From: Myxococcaceae bacterium
GTDB lineage: Bacteria; Myxococcota; Myxococcia; Myxococcales; Myxococcaceae
Assembly: GCA_016793095.1 (NCBI GenBank)
Contig: JAEUJQ010000072.1
Location: 1 to 64,000 of the forward strand
Length of the DNA: 64,000 nt
Reading direction: 5' to 3'
In this document: positions 15,267-24,370 of the stretch, one piece after another
Numbering within the stretch: the first letter of the stretch is position 1
How the letters are laid out: each line of letters begins with the position of its first letter
The notes under the pieces: generated by a model
Database searches by the model: none
What the model saw: the letters and a program-made list of their open reading frames with translations, nothing else
What the model was told of the DNA's origin: nothing
Program-made: the position numbers and the translations under genes

Positions 15267-16949
15267 GTGCTTCGCTCGCTCCTGCCCGTGGTGCTCGTCG
15301 TCTCCAGCGGTTGCACGCTTCACCACGCACGGCTCGAGTCAAGTCGCGACCTGGTCATCACGCGCACTGGAGATGGGCTCTGCGGGCCCATCGGCATCCG
15401 CCGGGCGTCCCTGGGGGCGCGGTGGGGCGAGTACGTGCGGGTGTCGGTGGCCGCTCCAGCCCCTGTGAGCGGCGAGGCCCGGCTGCACGTCGATGGGCGC
15501 GCGTACCCGCTGCAGCGGTTCACCACGGAGCCGCAACTGATGGGCGCCGTTCAGGTCGCCGCGGAGGGCGTGCAGGTCGAAGTGCCGGCAGTCCTCCCCG
15601 TGGTCGCGACGAGCCAGACCATCGTCCTGGACGCTGCGTGGACGAACGAGCGGCTCGACGTGCCGACGGCGCTGGGTGCGGGCCATGTCATCGACATCAC
15701 CCTCGCGGGCCTCACGACGCCCCGGGGAAGCTGCCGCGACGTCGTCTTCACCGTCGAGCAGGGCGTGTTCCAGCCGACGGTGGACGAGCGGGCGTGGGTC
15801 GCCGAGCTGACCCGCCGCGGAGGGCCCGAGCTGCAGGCGTGGCTCGCGGCCGAGGAGACGCGGAAGGCCGGGGTTCGCGCCCAGGTGTTCCTCGAGGCGG
15901 AGCGTCGCAAGGTCGCGTGGGCCGCCGAGCTCGAGGCACGGCGAGAGGCGTCGCGGGTGGAGGCGGTCGCGAGAGCGGAGGCTGCGCGGGTGGAGGTCCT
16001 CGCGAGGGTCGAAGTCGAGCAGCGAGAGGCCCTGAGGCGTGAGGAGGTCCGTCAGGCCCACTACGCGGAGTACGAACGTCGTCGTGAGGCGCGGGTCGAG
16101 GGCTCAGCGGGGGTGGCCGTCGCAGCACCAGCAGTTCAGGTCTCCGCTCCCGTTCTGCCGGCGCCGAAGCGTGCGCTGGTGTGCCGGGCGCCGCAGTCCT
16201 CGCGTGGGTCCTTCGGGGGCTCGGGGCCGGGGCCGGTGACGTCGGTGCCGATGGTGGCGGAGGAGTCCTGTGAGGAGGTCGCGGACACGGCCACTGCAAG
16301 CAGCGCGTTCGCGGCGGCGTCGGGCTCGGTCGAGGTGACGTCCTCGCAGGAGCGGGTGACGCGCGCTGGGGTGGCGGGTGACCTGAGTGCCTCGACGCAG
16401 GTGGCGGGGCGGGAGACGCGCGCGGGTGGAGTGAGTGGAGGCGCCTGGACGCAGGTGCCGTCGCAGGAGGGGCGCGCCAGTGAACTGTCTGGAGGTGCCT
16501 CGGCCTCGGAGGTGACCGGTGGCGCCTCGGTGTCGGCAGCGGTTGGTGTGTCGATGGGCGCGGAAGTCAGCCTCGGCAGCGAAGGTCCCGGCAGCACGCG
16601 CGGCGCTGGAGGCCAGACACTCGAGGCGCGGCCTGTCTCCTCGGAGTCGGTCGCGGCAGCGCCCGCGATGGAGGTCGAGGCGTACCCCGAGTGGTCGACG
16701 CCGCAGAGCTTTCAGGTCGCCCGGGTCGCCGTGGCGACGGAGCAGGTGACGCCCGCACCGTCCCCGCCATGCCCCCCGCCCGCCCCGAGGCAGGTGACCG
16801 CGGTGGAGCCACGAGCCGGCCTGGCGCTGCTCCACCTCTTCGGCGCCCTCGTGAACGTCGCGGCGCAGGTTCACGCGACGCAGCCGGTGCACCCGTCCAC
16901 GCCTGTCCAGCAGCCCGTCCACCAGGCGTCCCCGGTTCAGCCGCGCTGA
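15267..16949 (+). CDS. large lipoprotein with Ala/Arg/Glu coiled coil
   Basis: 560 residues from a GTG at 15267; the lipobox is VVSSGC (C16). Residues 17-160 form a compact beta-rich domain (RASLGARWGEYVRVSVAAP ...). Residues 170-290 are a long charged helix with repeated RxEAxARxEAxRVE text, a likely coiled coil. Residues 300-500 are low complexity (Ser/Gly/Ala/Val with GGASxSE repeats), and a short hydrophobic helix (ALLHLFGALVNVAAQV) precedes a His/Gln/Pro tail. Anchored in the envelope; function unknown. Its stop (CGC-TGA) is followed at once by sense-oriented copies of the 58-bp repeat. Confidence 0.75.
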   Translation: MLRSLLPVVLVVSSGCTLHHARLESSRDLVITRTGDGLCGPIGIRRASLGARWGEYVRVSVAAPAPVSGEARLHVDGRAYPLQRFTTEPQLMGAVQVAAEGVQVEVPAVLPVVATSQTIVLDAAWTNERLDVPTALGAGHVIDITLAGLTTPRGSCRDVVFTVEQGVFQPTVDERAWVAELTRRGGPELQAWLAAEETRKAGVRAQVFLEAERRKVAWAAELEARREASRVEAVARAEAARVEVLARVEVEQREALRREEVRQAHYAEYERRREARVEGSAGVAVAAPAVQVSAPVLPAPKRALVCRAPQSSRGSFGGSGPGPVTSVPMVAEESCEEVADTATASSAFAAASGSVEVTSSQERVTRAGVAGDLSASTQVAGRETRAGGVSGGAWTQVPSQEGRASELSGGASASEVTGGASVSAAVGVSMGAEVSLGSEGPGSTRGAGGQTLEARPVSSESVAAAPAMEVEAYPEWSTPQSFQVARVAVATEQVTPAPSPPCPPPAPRQVTAVEPRAGLALLHLFGALVNVAAQVHATQPVHPSTPVQQPVHQASPVQPR

Positions 16950-16956
16950 GTCCTGG

Positions 16957-17115
16957 CGCGCTCGCCCTGGCCCGACGGGCATGAGGCCGCCCGCGAGCCG
17001 CTTCGCCAGCGGTGAGAGTCCTGACGCGCTCGCCCTGGCCCGACGGGCATGAGGCCGCCCGCGAGCCGCTTCGCCAGCGCTGAGAGTCCTGGCGCGCTCG
17101 CCCTGGCCCGACGGG
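16957..17115 (+). repeat. three tandem copies of the 58-bp stop-codon-linked repeat
   Basis: Copies at 16957-17014 and 17025-17082, plus a partial third at 17093-17115, spaced 68 bp. The text TGAGTCCTGGCGCGCTCGCC links the stop of the coiled-coil lipoprotein to the first unit, and similar TGAGAGTCCTG linkers join the later ones. Compared with the 12174 copies, the loop differs (CATGAGGCC in place of CTACGGCT) while the arms are kept, as expected for selection on a hairpin. Confidence 0.85.
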
Positions 17116-17149
17116 GTGAAGATGGGCCGGCCGAGTCTCTGAGGCGCCG

Positions 17150-18271
17150 TCAGCGGACCTCGAGGTGCCCCTGATCGACGCGCACGAAGACGCCGCCGCG
17201 CGCGCGCGTCGTCTCGATGAGCCGGTCACGACCCAGCGTCTGCTCCACCTCGCGGCCGTTCAGCACCACGTGCAGCGGGCCGTGCACCAGCGCGTCGGTC
17301 TGCTCCACCGCCCACAGAATCGACTCCCAGATAAGCGGGTGCGGGTTGCCGAAGACGCCGCCGCCGATGAGCGTCAGCACGACGGTGCGCGTGCCGAGCG
17401 AGGCCGCGGCGAACAGGGTGCCCGCGTACGCCGCGCGGAGCAGCACCCGGCAGACGTCGAGCAGCGGGCCCTCGGTGCGCGCGTTGCTGTAGCCGCCTCC
17501 GGCGAACGTCGAGGTGAAGACCTGCGCGATGCGCTGGCCTGCGTTCACCGGCCCGTCCCAGTTGGCGCCGAAGACGACCTCGACCCGCTCGTGTACGCCG
17601 ACGCAGAGGTCGTCGAAGCGCGCCTCGAGCGTCCGCGCCGTCGCCTCGAAGTCCTTCAGGTTCTGCGAGAGCAGGTAGCCGCTCTCGACCCGGCCCACCG
17701 ATGCCGGCAGCGCGTTCGCCAGCAGGTCGAGCTGCCGGGCGTCGGTCTGCACGAAGCGGGAGCCGTCGCTCGCCGGTGCCGCGTAGTGACGCACGAGCGT
17801 GCCGGGGAAGGCCGAGATGGACGCCCGCGGGCCCTGCGTCGGGTCCGTGAAGTAGCGATGCACCGGCACCAGCATCGCGTCGGGCGCCTCGAGGCAGTTG
17901 AACTGCGAGGCCACCTGGAACAGCGAGCCCTCCGGCGCGGTGGCCTGCAGCAGCCCGACGTCGGTGAGCGGGTCAGCGCCCGCGAGGACCGAGAGCTTCA
18001 CCCGTGGCGCCGCGCTCTCCCGCGTCAGGAGTGCGGCCTCGTGCAGCGCGCCGAGCGACAACACCGAGAAACGCCCGCCGTCGAAGCGGTGGCCGGCGCC
18101 GGCGACGGTGGCGTGGCCAGTCGAGTCGAAGGTGATGTGCTGGTGCGGAGCCTTCGCCACCTCGGCCTCGAGGCGCTGCACGAGCGAGCGGGCCGCGGAG
18201 GGTCGCCTGGCGAGCTCGGCGCGGCGCTTGTCGAGCTCCTGCTGGCGTCCATCGAGGATGAGGTCGAGCAT
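17150..18271 (-). CDS. macrodomain-like (ADP-ribose-binding fold) protein, tentative
   Basis: 373 residues, no signal peptide. The central text LFQVASQFNCLEAPDA ... DPTQGPRASISAFPGTLVRHY and the C-terminal VVLTLIGGGVFGNPHPLIWESI resemble a family of macro-fold proteins shared by protists and bacteria. In these, the first motif and the GGGAFGN loop line the ADP-ribose-type pocket. I recognise the pattern but cannot name a Pfam entry with certainty. If right, it binds or removes ADP-ribose or a related nucleotide. It is divergent from the SMI1/KNR4 gene 84 bp away, and SMI1/KNR4 proteins are common in polymorphic-toxin immunity loci, so a conflict-system role is possible. Confidence 0.6.
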   Translation of the reverse strand: MLDLILDGRQQELDKRRAELARRPSAARSLVQRLEAEVAKAPHQHITFDSTGHATVAGAGHRFDGGRFSVLSLGALHEAALLTRESAAPRVKLSVLAGADPLTDVGLLQATAPEGSLFQVASQFNCLEAPDAMLVPVHRYFTDPTQGPRASISAFPGTLVRHYAAPASDGSRFVQTDARQLDLLANALPASVGRVESGYLLSQNLKDFEATARTLEARFDDLCVGVHERVEVVFGANWDGPVNAGQRIAQVFTSTFAGGGYSNARTEGPLLDVCRVLLRAAYAGTLFAAASLGTRTVVLTLIGGGVFGNPHPLIWESILWAVEQTDALVHGPLHVVLNGREVEQTLGRDRLIETTRARGGVFVRVDQGHLEVR

Positions 18272-18354
18272 CGCCCGAGTCTCGCACGGCTTGTCACCCG
18301 GTTCGTCAGCACTTCCGGCGCCCTCGAAACGCCAGCGAGGTAGAAGGTTGGACC

Positions 18355-18897
18355 ATGAAGAAGATCGAGAGGCGGGTGGCTGACGTCATCAGAGCGCTGG
18401 AGACGAGGCTGAAGGAGCTCTCCTCTCTGCCCGACTACGCTCACGTTCGCCTCGTCCCAGGCCCACCTGCGACGGACGAAGCGCTTGCCGCTTACGAGCG
18501 CCACCTTGGGCGAGCGCTGCCGCCCTCCTATCGCGCGTTCCTCGAGCTTCACGATGGCTATCGCGGGTTGGCCTATCCCGGTGACATGTTGGCCATCGGC
18601 GACCTTCTCCCGGGAGGCAAGTGGGCTGCGAGAGCTGCGGTCTGGCGGGAAAGAAGCTCCCGCGCGGGCGCCGAAGAGACACGCGAGGCCATTCCGATCG
18701 CGAACCTCGGGCAGCCAAACAGCTGGGTCTTCCTCGATCCCACCCAGCCCGCTGCTCTGGGAGAGTTGATGGTCGTCGAGTGGGACCCCGAAGATACGAC
18801 CGGGTACCAGGATCTCGTTGCGTTTCTCGAGGAGTGTCTCGAGACCGTGGAGTACGGAATCGCCGAAGCCAACGGTCTCGTCTCTGACGACGACTGA
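18355..18897 (+). CDS. SMI1/KNR4-family protein
   Basis: 180 residues. The SMI1/KNR4 core is visible: ATDEALAAYERHLGRALPPSYRAFL then ELHDGYRGL, and later a Trp-Val-Phe strand and acidic tail (EYGIAEANGLVSDDD). The family fold is used mostly as an immunity protein against contact-dependent and polymorphic toxins, and in yeast as a cell-wall regulator. No toxin gene is adjacent, so this may be an orphan immunity gene or a housekeeping regulator. The ATG at 18355 has a purine-rich upstream region (GTAGAAGGTTGG). Confidence 0.8.
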   Translation: MKKIERRVADVIRALETRLKELSSLPDYAHVRLVPGPPATDEALAAYERHLGRALPPSYRAFLELHDGYRGLAYPGDMLAIGDLLPGGKWAARAAVWRERSSRAGAEETREAIPIANLGQPNSWVFLDPTQPAALGELMVVEWDPEDTTGYQDLVAFLEECLETVEYGIAEANGLVSDDD

Positions 18898-18942
18898 TCC
18901 TGGCCGGACGTTTCAGCGTTGGTGGGCATGGGTTGTCCGGTT

Positions 18943-20454
18943 CTACCGCAGGGCTGGCAGCGGCACGCCGTAGCGCTGCAGGAACCACGTCTGAAAGCAG
19001 GCCGGCCAGGCCGAGAGGCGCAGCGCGTGCCGCGTGAAGGACTGGGTCACGTCGAGCGGGTCACCGTCGAGCCGCTGGCACTCGCGCGCTGCCTCGTCGG
19101 CCACCGTTGCCGCGCACGCCTTCTCGGCCGAGCCCACGAGCGTCACCACCTGCGTGTCGAGCACGCCGGGGCGCGTGGACTCGACGTCGGGCGTCAGGCC
19201 CTGCTCGACGAGCACCTCGTCGGTCGTCAGGCGCTTCGTCGTCGTCCGCCCGCCGCAGGTGAGCGTCACGTCCACATCGACGCGCACGCGCGGCAGCGAC
19301 GCCTCGAGGTCGAAGGTGCGCAGCGCCGGGTCCAGCTCGCGTTGCTCGGGCTTCGGCAGTTGCCGGCACCGGCCCACCAACCGTCCGCCCATGCCCGCCG
19401 GGAGCCTGGGCAGCGCCGGTTGCGGTAACTGGCACACCCACGAGGCGACGCTCCAGGCGCTGACGTCGAGCGCGGGCAGCGGCGCGTCCTTTCCCAGGAA
19501 CCAGGCCGCGAACCAGCGGTGGAGCTGCGCCGCGTGAGCGCGTTGCTTCGCCTCGGTGGCGAGCGTCACGTGCTTCTGGCTCGCCTCGAGGGCGAACGGC
19601 TCCACCCGCCGGCGGCTCTCGTCGACGAGCAACAGCGGGCGCACGAGCGCGGCGGCCCGCTCCGGCTGCCCTCTCGCGCTCAACCCCTCGGCCCGCTTCG
19701 CCAGCACGTCGGTCAGCTTCGCGAGGTCGGCGAAGAGCGGCGCCAGCACCGCGCGCTCCCTGGGCAGCGCGAGGCCCCGCAGCACATCGCCCAGGAGCGC
19801 CGCGCGGCCCTCGTCGTCCAGCAGCTTCGTCTCCTGCCGGACGCGCGCGACCAGGCGAGCCACCGCGGCGTCGAGCTCCTGCTCCTCGGCGCCATCGCGA
19901 CGCCAGTCCGCGACGCATCGCGCTGCTTCAGCCGACGGGCGCCGCAGGCACGCCGCCCCCTCACCGAACGCGTCGGCCCCCGGGGGCTCGGGCGTGTGGG
20001 CGGGCGAGACCGGCTCCTGCGGCGGGGGTTGCGCTGGAGTCGGTCCCGGCGAGAAGGCTGCCGACTCGAGCTCGCCGAGGAAGCCGTCGGCGTCGGCGCC
20101 CCACCGCGCTCGCAGCACCCGCACGGCCTCGTCGCGCCCCAGGGCCCTGGCGAGCGCCTCGACCTCGGCCGCCGCCGCCCCACGCCCGGAGCGCTGCTGC
20201 CGCTCGAAGAGCCCGTCGATGGTGGCCTGCGCGCACCGCTTCCTCGCGTTCGACAGCGCCTGGCTCGCAGGCACGAGGTCCGCGCCCGGGGCGGCGTCGA
20301 GGGCCCTCCGCTCTCTGGCGAGCACCTGCTCGAACTCCACGAAGGACGGGCAGGCCGGCGCGTCCTGCTCGAGGGCCTTCGCCCGTGCGCGGACGTCAGC
20401 GGAGCCGGTGACGCACGCCAGCAGGAGGCAGGTGGAGCAGACCAGGGTCCTCAC
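18943..20454 (-). CDS. lipoprotein, unknown function
   Basis: About 503 residues from a GTG at 20454 (20457 is equally possible); the longer frame to 20505 is rejected because the lipoprotein signal VRTLVCSTCLLLAC starts at the GTG and ends at C14. The N-terminal half is helical and Ala/Arg/Glu-rich; a Pro linker sits near 155-180. The C-terminal part contains six or more cysteines (WVCQLPQP, GRCRQLP, LTCGG, KACAAT, RECQR, PACFQTW) and beta-like text (VRVDVDVTLTCGGRTTTKRL). It is divergent from the FtsX-type permease pair, so it may be an envelope component working with them, but nothing in its sequence says so. Confidence 0.7.
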   Translation of the reverse strand: MRTLVCSTCLLLACVTGSADVRARAKALEQDAPACPSFVEFEQVLARERRALDAAPGADLVPASQALSNARKRCAQATIDGLFERQQRSGRGAAAAEVEALARALGRDEAVRVLRARWGADADGFLGELESAAFSPGPTPAQPPPQEPVSPAHTPEPPGADAFGEGAACLRRPSAEAARCVADWRRDGAEEQELDAAVARLVARVRQETKLLDDEGRAALLGDVLRGLALPRERAVLAPLFADLAKLTDVLAKRAEGLSARGQPERAAALVRPLLLVDESRRRVEPFALEASQKHVTLATEAKQRAHAAQLHRWFAAWFLGKDAPLPALDVSAWSVASWVCQLPQPALPRLPAGMGGRLVGRCRQLPKPEQRELDPALRTFDLEASLPRVRVDVDVTLTCGGRTTTKRLTTDEVLVEQGLTPDVESTRPGVLDTQVVTLVGSAEKACAATVADEAARECQRLDGDPLDVTQSFTRHALRLSAWPACFQTWFLQRYGVPLPALR

Positions 20455-20525
20455 CACCCCGTTGTGCCAGCGCCGCGCACCGCGGTCGAGCCAGTTCCCG
20501 TCCACGCCGCTATGGTGCGCCCGGC

Positions 20526-22871
20526 ATGTTCACCCAGCTGCAGGTCCTCGTCCGCATCGCGATGGCGAACATCGTCTCGAGCGCGCTCAATGTCTTCGTG
20601 GGCTCCGTGCTGCTCTTCGGGACGGCGCTGCTCGTCGTCGGTGGCTCGCTCTTCTCGACCCTCGACGGCTCGTTGAGCCGCAGCATCGTGGACAGCCTCG
20701 TCGGCCACGTGCAGGTCTACTCCGCCCGCTCGAAGGACACGCTCGAGGTCTACGGCAAGGTGGACGGGACCGACTCCGAGCTGACGCCGCTCGACGACTT
20801 CAAGGCGCTCAAGGCCAGGCTGCTGGCGGTGCCGAACGTCGAGGCCGTCGTCCCGATGGGCAGCGCGACCGCGCAGGTCACCTCGGGGAACACCATCGAC
20901 GTCGTGCTCGAGCGGCTGCGCAACCTGTACCGGGTCCAGCGCAGCGACGGACCGAAGCTGCCCGACGCCGAGTTCACGACGCGCGCCGACAGCCTCAAGC
21001 GCCACATGCGCAACATCGTCGCGGTGCTCGAGAAGGACCTCGTCACCGAGCTCGAGCTGACTGACGGCTCGACGCTGGAGCCGAAGATGGTGGAGGCGGT
21101 CAAGGCGGCCTCGCAGGACGCCTTCTGGGCCTCGTTCGACGACGACCCGTTCGCGCACCTCGAGCTGCTCGAGAACCGGGTCGCGCCGATGGTGGCCGAC
21201 GGCGACCTGCTCTTCTTCCGCTGCCTCGGCACCGACCTCGACGTCTTCCAGAAGTCGTTCCCGCGCATGCAGCTGGTCGAGGGGACGCCCGTGCCGCCGG
21301 GCCACCGCGGGCTCTTGATTCCCCGCTTCATCCTCGAGGAGTACTTCAAGCTGAAGAACGCGCGCCGCCTCGACAAGATCGCCGAGGCGCGCAAGGCGGG
21401 GCGCAGCCTGGCCGACGAGAGCGACGCCGAGCTCAAGCGCTTCGTGCGCGAGAACCAGTCGCAGACCCGGGAGATTGCCCTGCAGCTCGACGGGCTCGCC
21501 ACCGCCGAGGCGGTGAAGAAGCTCCAGGCGCACCTGGGCAGCGAGGAGCGCGACCTGCCGAAGCTGCTCGAGGCGTTCTTCGGCGTCACCGAGGCGACCT
21601 TCGACGCCCGCTACCGCTTCTTCTACGACGAGCTGGCGCCCATGCTGTCGCTGTACCGCGCGAAGGTCGGCGACACGGTGACGCTGCGCAGCCTCGCGCG
21701 CTACGGCTCGGCGGCGACGGTGACGGTGAAGGTGTATGGCATCTTCGAGCTGCGCGGGCTCGAGAAGTCGCCGCTCGCCGGGCTCACGACGCTCATCGAC
21801 ATCGTCACCTTCAGAGACCTCTACGGCATCGTCAGCCCCGAGATGAAGGCCGAGGCCGAGGCGATGAAGGCGCAGGTGGGCGCGAAGCAGGTCGAGCGGG
21901 AAGACGCCGAGGCGGCGCTGTTCGGTGAGGACGCCGAGGTGGTGGGCGACGCGAAGTCCGAAGGCATCGCCGAGGCGGTGCAGCCGCGCGAGGTGAAGAA
22001 GCAGACCGACACCTTCGCGCTCGAGGACATCGACACCGGCGTCGTGCTGCACGCGGCGGTGCTGCTGAAGGACGGCTCGGACGCGGCGCTGGCGCTGACG
22101 ATGGGCGAGCTCGAGCAGGTCTTCGCCGCCACGAAGCCGCCGGCTGACAAGGCCGTCATCGACCGCGCGAAGGCGCTCGCGGCCACCGGGAAGCTGCCGC
22201 TGATGCTGGGGCTGTCGCTGGGCCAGGTCCTCGCCGCTGAAGAGGAGCGGCTCGGTGGCGGCGCGCCGAAGAGCACCGAGGCGCTGCTCGCCCTGAAAGA
22301 GGCGCTGCGCACCGAGCGGCCGACCCTCGCCTCGGAAGACGTCGCCACCATCGACGCGCTGCTGCGCGGCGGGCGGCCGTCGGTGTGGACGGTGAGCTGG
22401 CAGTCGGCGTCGGGCTTCCTGGGCAAGTCCATCGACTTCTTCCGCCTCGCGCTGTTCCTCATCGTCGCGGCCTTCGCGTTCGTCGCGCTCATCGTGGTGA
22501 CGCTCGGCATGACGGTGGCGACGCTGCAGCGCACGCAGACCATCGGCACTATGCGGGCCATCGGCGCGCAGCGGGGCTTCGTGGTGGCCATGGGGCTGGT
22601 GGAGACGCTGGTGCTGTCGGTGGTGTTCGGCGCGCTGGGGCTCCTCGCCGGCGCCGGCGTGGTGGGCTGGCTCGCGAGCCGCGGCATCCCCGCCTTCCGC
22701 GACGAGCTGTACTTCTTCTTCTCGGGTCCGGTGCTGAGGCCGGAGCTGAGCGGCGGGGGCCTGGTGTTCGCGCTCGTCGTCACCATGGTGGTGAGCGTGC
22801 TGGCCGTCATCTTCCCGACCTGGCTCGCGACGCGCGTCAAGCCCATCACCGCGATGCAGCCGACGGAGTGA
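20526..22871 (+). CDS. FtsX/MacB-type ABC transporter permease with large ectodomain
   Basis: 781 residues. One N-terminal membrane helix (about 15-43), then an ectodomain of roughly 590 residues, then three C-terminal helices with the FtsX signature: ALIVVTLGMTVATLQRT, TIGTMRAIGAQRGFV and the final ATRVKPITAMQPTE. This is the type VII ABC architecture (MacB, LolCE, FtsX), which transmits force across the inner membrane rather than moving substrate through a channel. The ectodomain is about twice the usual MacB size and partly coiled (AEAEAMKAQVGAKQVEREDAE). It is followed after 4 bp by a second permease. No ATPase gene is in the window next to it, so the nucleotide-binding subunit must be encoded elsewhere. 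Confidence 0.9.
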   Translation: MFTQLQVLVRIAMANIVSSALNVFVGSVLLFGTALLVVGGSLFSTLDGSLSRSIVDSLVGHVQVYSARSKDTLEVYGKVDGTDSELTPLDDFKALKARLLAVPNVEAVVPMGSATAQVTSGNTIDVVLERLRNLYRVQRSDGPKLPDAEFTTRADSLKRHMRNIVAVLEKDLVTELELTDGSTLEPKMVEAVKAASQDAFWASFDDDPFAHLELLENRVAPMVADGDLLFFRCLGTDLDVFQKSFPRMQLVEGTPVPPGHRGLLIPRFILEEYFKLKNARRLDKIAEARKAGRSLADESDAELKRFVRENQSQTREIALQLDGLATAEAVKKLQAHLGSEERDLPKLLEAFFGVTEATFDARYRFFYDELAPMLSLYRAKVGDTVTLRSLARYGSAATVTVKVYGIFELRGLEKSPLAGLTTLIDIVTFRDLYGIVSPEMKAEAEAMKAQVGAKQVEREDAEAALFGEDAEVVGDAKSEGIAEAVQPREVKKQTDTFALEDIDTGVVLHAAVLLKDGSDAALALTMGELEQVFAATKPPADKAVIDRAKALAATGKLPLMLGLSLGQVLAAEEERLGGGAPKSTEALLALKEALRTERPTLASEDVATIDALLRGGRPSVWTVSWQSASGFLGKSIDFFRLALFLIVAAFAFVALIVVTLGMTVATLQRTQTIGTMRAIGAQRGFVVAMGLVETLVLSVVFGALGLLAGAGVVGWLASRGIPAFRDELYFFFSGPVLRPELSGGGLVFALVVTMVVSVLAVIFPTWLATRVKPITAMQPTE

Positions 22872-22875
22872 GCCG

Positions 22876-24180
22876 ATGATCCTCTTCCGAATCGCCTTCC
22901 TCTCGCTGTGGCAGGCCCGCAACCGAACCGGGGTGCTGGCCGGCGCCATCGCCTTCGTCTCGGCGCTGCTGGTGATGATGCTGGGCGTGGCCGAGGGCAT
23001 GAACCGCTCGCTCATCGAGGCGTCGACGACGCTCATGAGCGGCCACGTGAACGTCGCCGGCTTCTTCAAGGTGACGGCGGGGCAGGGGGCGCCGGTGGTG
23101 ACGAAGGCGAAGTCGGTGCGCGAGGTCGTGAAGCGCGCGGCGCCCGAGGCGCTCTACGTCGTGAGTCGCGGCCGGGGCTACGCGAAGGTGGTGAGCGACC
23201 AGGGCTCGACGGTCATCGGGCTGTCTGGCGTTTCGGTGGAGGAGGAGCAGGGCCTCGAGAAGGTGTTGCGGATGAAGGAGGGCTCGCTCGCCGACCTCGC
23301 GAAGCCCAACTCGGTGGTGCTCTTCGAGGACCAGGCGGCGCGGCTCGAGGTGCGGGTCGGCGACGCAGTGACGGCCTCGACGCCCACCACCCGCGGGGTG
23401 AACAACACGGTGGACCTCACCGTCGTCGGCGTCGCGAAGAACCTCGGCATGATGAGCCAGTTCTCGTGCTTCATGAACGCGAAGTCGCTGCAGAAGCTCT
23501 ACCAGCTCAACGACGACACCACCGGAGCGCTGCAGGTGTACCTGCCCTCGGCGGACCTCGATGAGGTGAAGCGCGTGCAGGGCCGCGTTCGTGAGGCGCT
23601 GCTCGCGGCGGGCTACCAGGTGATGCCCGATGACCCGCGCGCCTTCTTCTTCAAGTTCGAGAACATCTCGCGCGAGGGCTGGACGGGCCAGAAGCTCGAC
23701 CTCACCACCTGGCACGACGAGGTGAGCTTCATCGCCTGGACGGTGGACCTGATGAGCGCGCTCTCGTTCTTCCTCGCCGTGGTGCTGCTGGCGGTCATCG
23801 GCGTCGGCATCATGATCGTCATGTGGATCAGCGTGCGCGGCCGGACCCGGGAGATCGGCACGCTGCGCGCCATCGGCATGCAGCGCCCGTCAGTGCTGGC
23901 GATGTTCCTCGCCGAGGGCTTTCTGCTCGGGGCCTTCGCGACGGTGGTGGGGACGCTGGCGGGGGTGGTGCTGTCGGCGCTGCTGACGGCCGTGCAGGTT
24001 CCGTTGCCGCAGGGCGTGCAGTTCGTGCTGCTGTCCGAGAAGCTGGTGCTGATTCCGACGGTGCGCTGGACGCTCATCTCGGGCGCCTTCATCACGGCGG
24101 TCGTGACGGCCATCTCGTTCGGCCCGGCGCTGGTGGCGTCGCGGATGAAGCCGGTGACGGCGATGGCCCACGCAGGCTAG
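22876..24180 (+). CDS. FtsX/MacB-type ABC transporter permease
   Basis: 434 residues, the LolC/E-like size. N-terminal helix (about 15-38, GVLAGAIAFVSALLVMMLGVA), ectodomain to about 290, then three helices with GRTREIGTLRAIGMQRPSV and a closing FGPALVASRMKPVTAMAH. Second gene of a two-gene operon (TGA, four bases, ATG). Two different permeases together suggest a heterodimer as in LolCE-type lipoprotein sorting or in antibiotic/peptide-responsive exporters. With so many lipoproteins around, a lipoprotein-handling role is attractive but not shown. Confidence 0.9.
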   Translation: MILFRIAFLSLWQARNRTGVLAGAIAFVSALLVMMLGVAEGMNRSLIEASTTLMSGHVNVAGFFKVTAGQGAPVVTKAKSVREVVKRAAPEALYVVSRGRGYAKVVSDQGSTVIGLSGVSVEEEQGLEKVLRMKEGSLADLAKPNSVVLFEDQAARLEVRVGDAVTASTPTTRGVNNTVDLTVVGVAKNLGMMSQFSCFMNAKSLQKLYQLNDDTTGALQVYLPSADLDEVKRVQGRVREALLAAGYQVMPDDPRAFFFKFENISREGWTGQKLDLTTWHDEVSFIAWTVDLMSALSFFLAVVLLAVIGVGIMIVMWISVRGRTREIGTLRAIGMQRPSVLAMFLAEGFLLGAFATVVGTLAGVVLSALLTAVQVPLPQGVQFVLLSEKLVLIPTVRWTLISGAFITAVVTAISFGPALVASRMKPVTAMAHAG

Positions 24181-24370
24181 CCCCTGTCGAGTCGGGTCTC
24201 CCCTCCGCCCCGCACCGAGCCATGCCTGATGAGCAGGTCCTGCAGACGGCCCAGTCCGCGGACGGGGTGGACTGCTCCCGCGACGGCTCTCCTCGCGTGC
24301 AGAGTCCCCGGGCTGCCTCGGCGCCGGCCGGGGAGCGACCTCCGCCGCCCGCCTGGAGTAGGACGCGGGC

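Noticed and set aside
20451-23069. 872-codon open frame on the minus strand
   Set aside because: Lies antisense to the large FtsX-type permease, is His/Arg/Glu-rich with no domain, and exists because high GC3 codons leave the antisense frame open.
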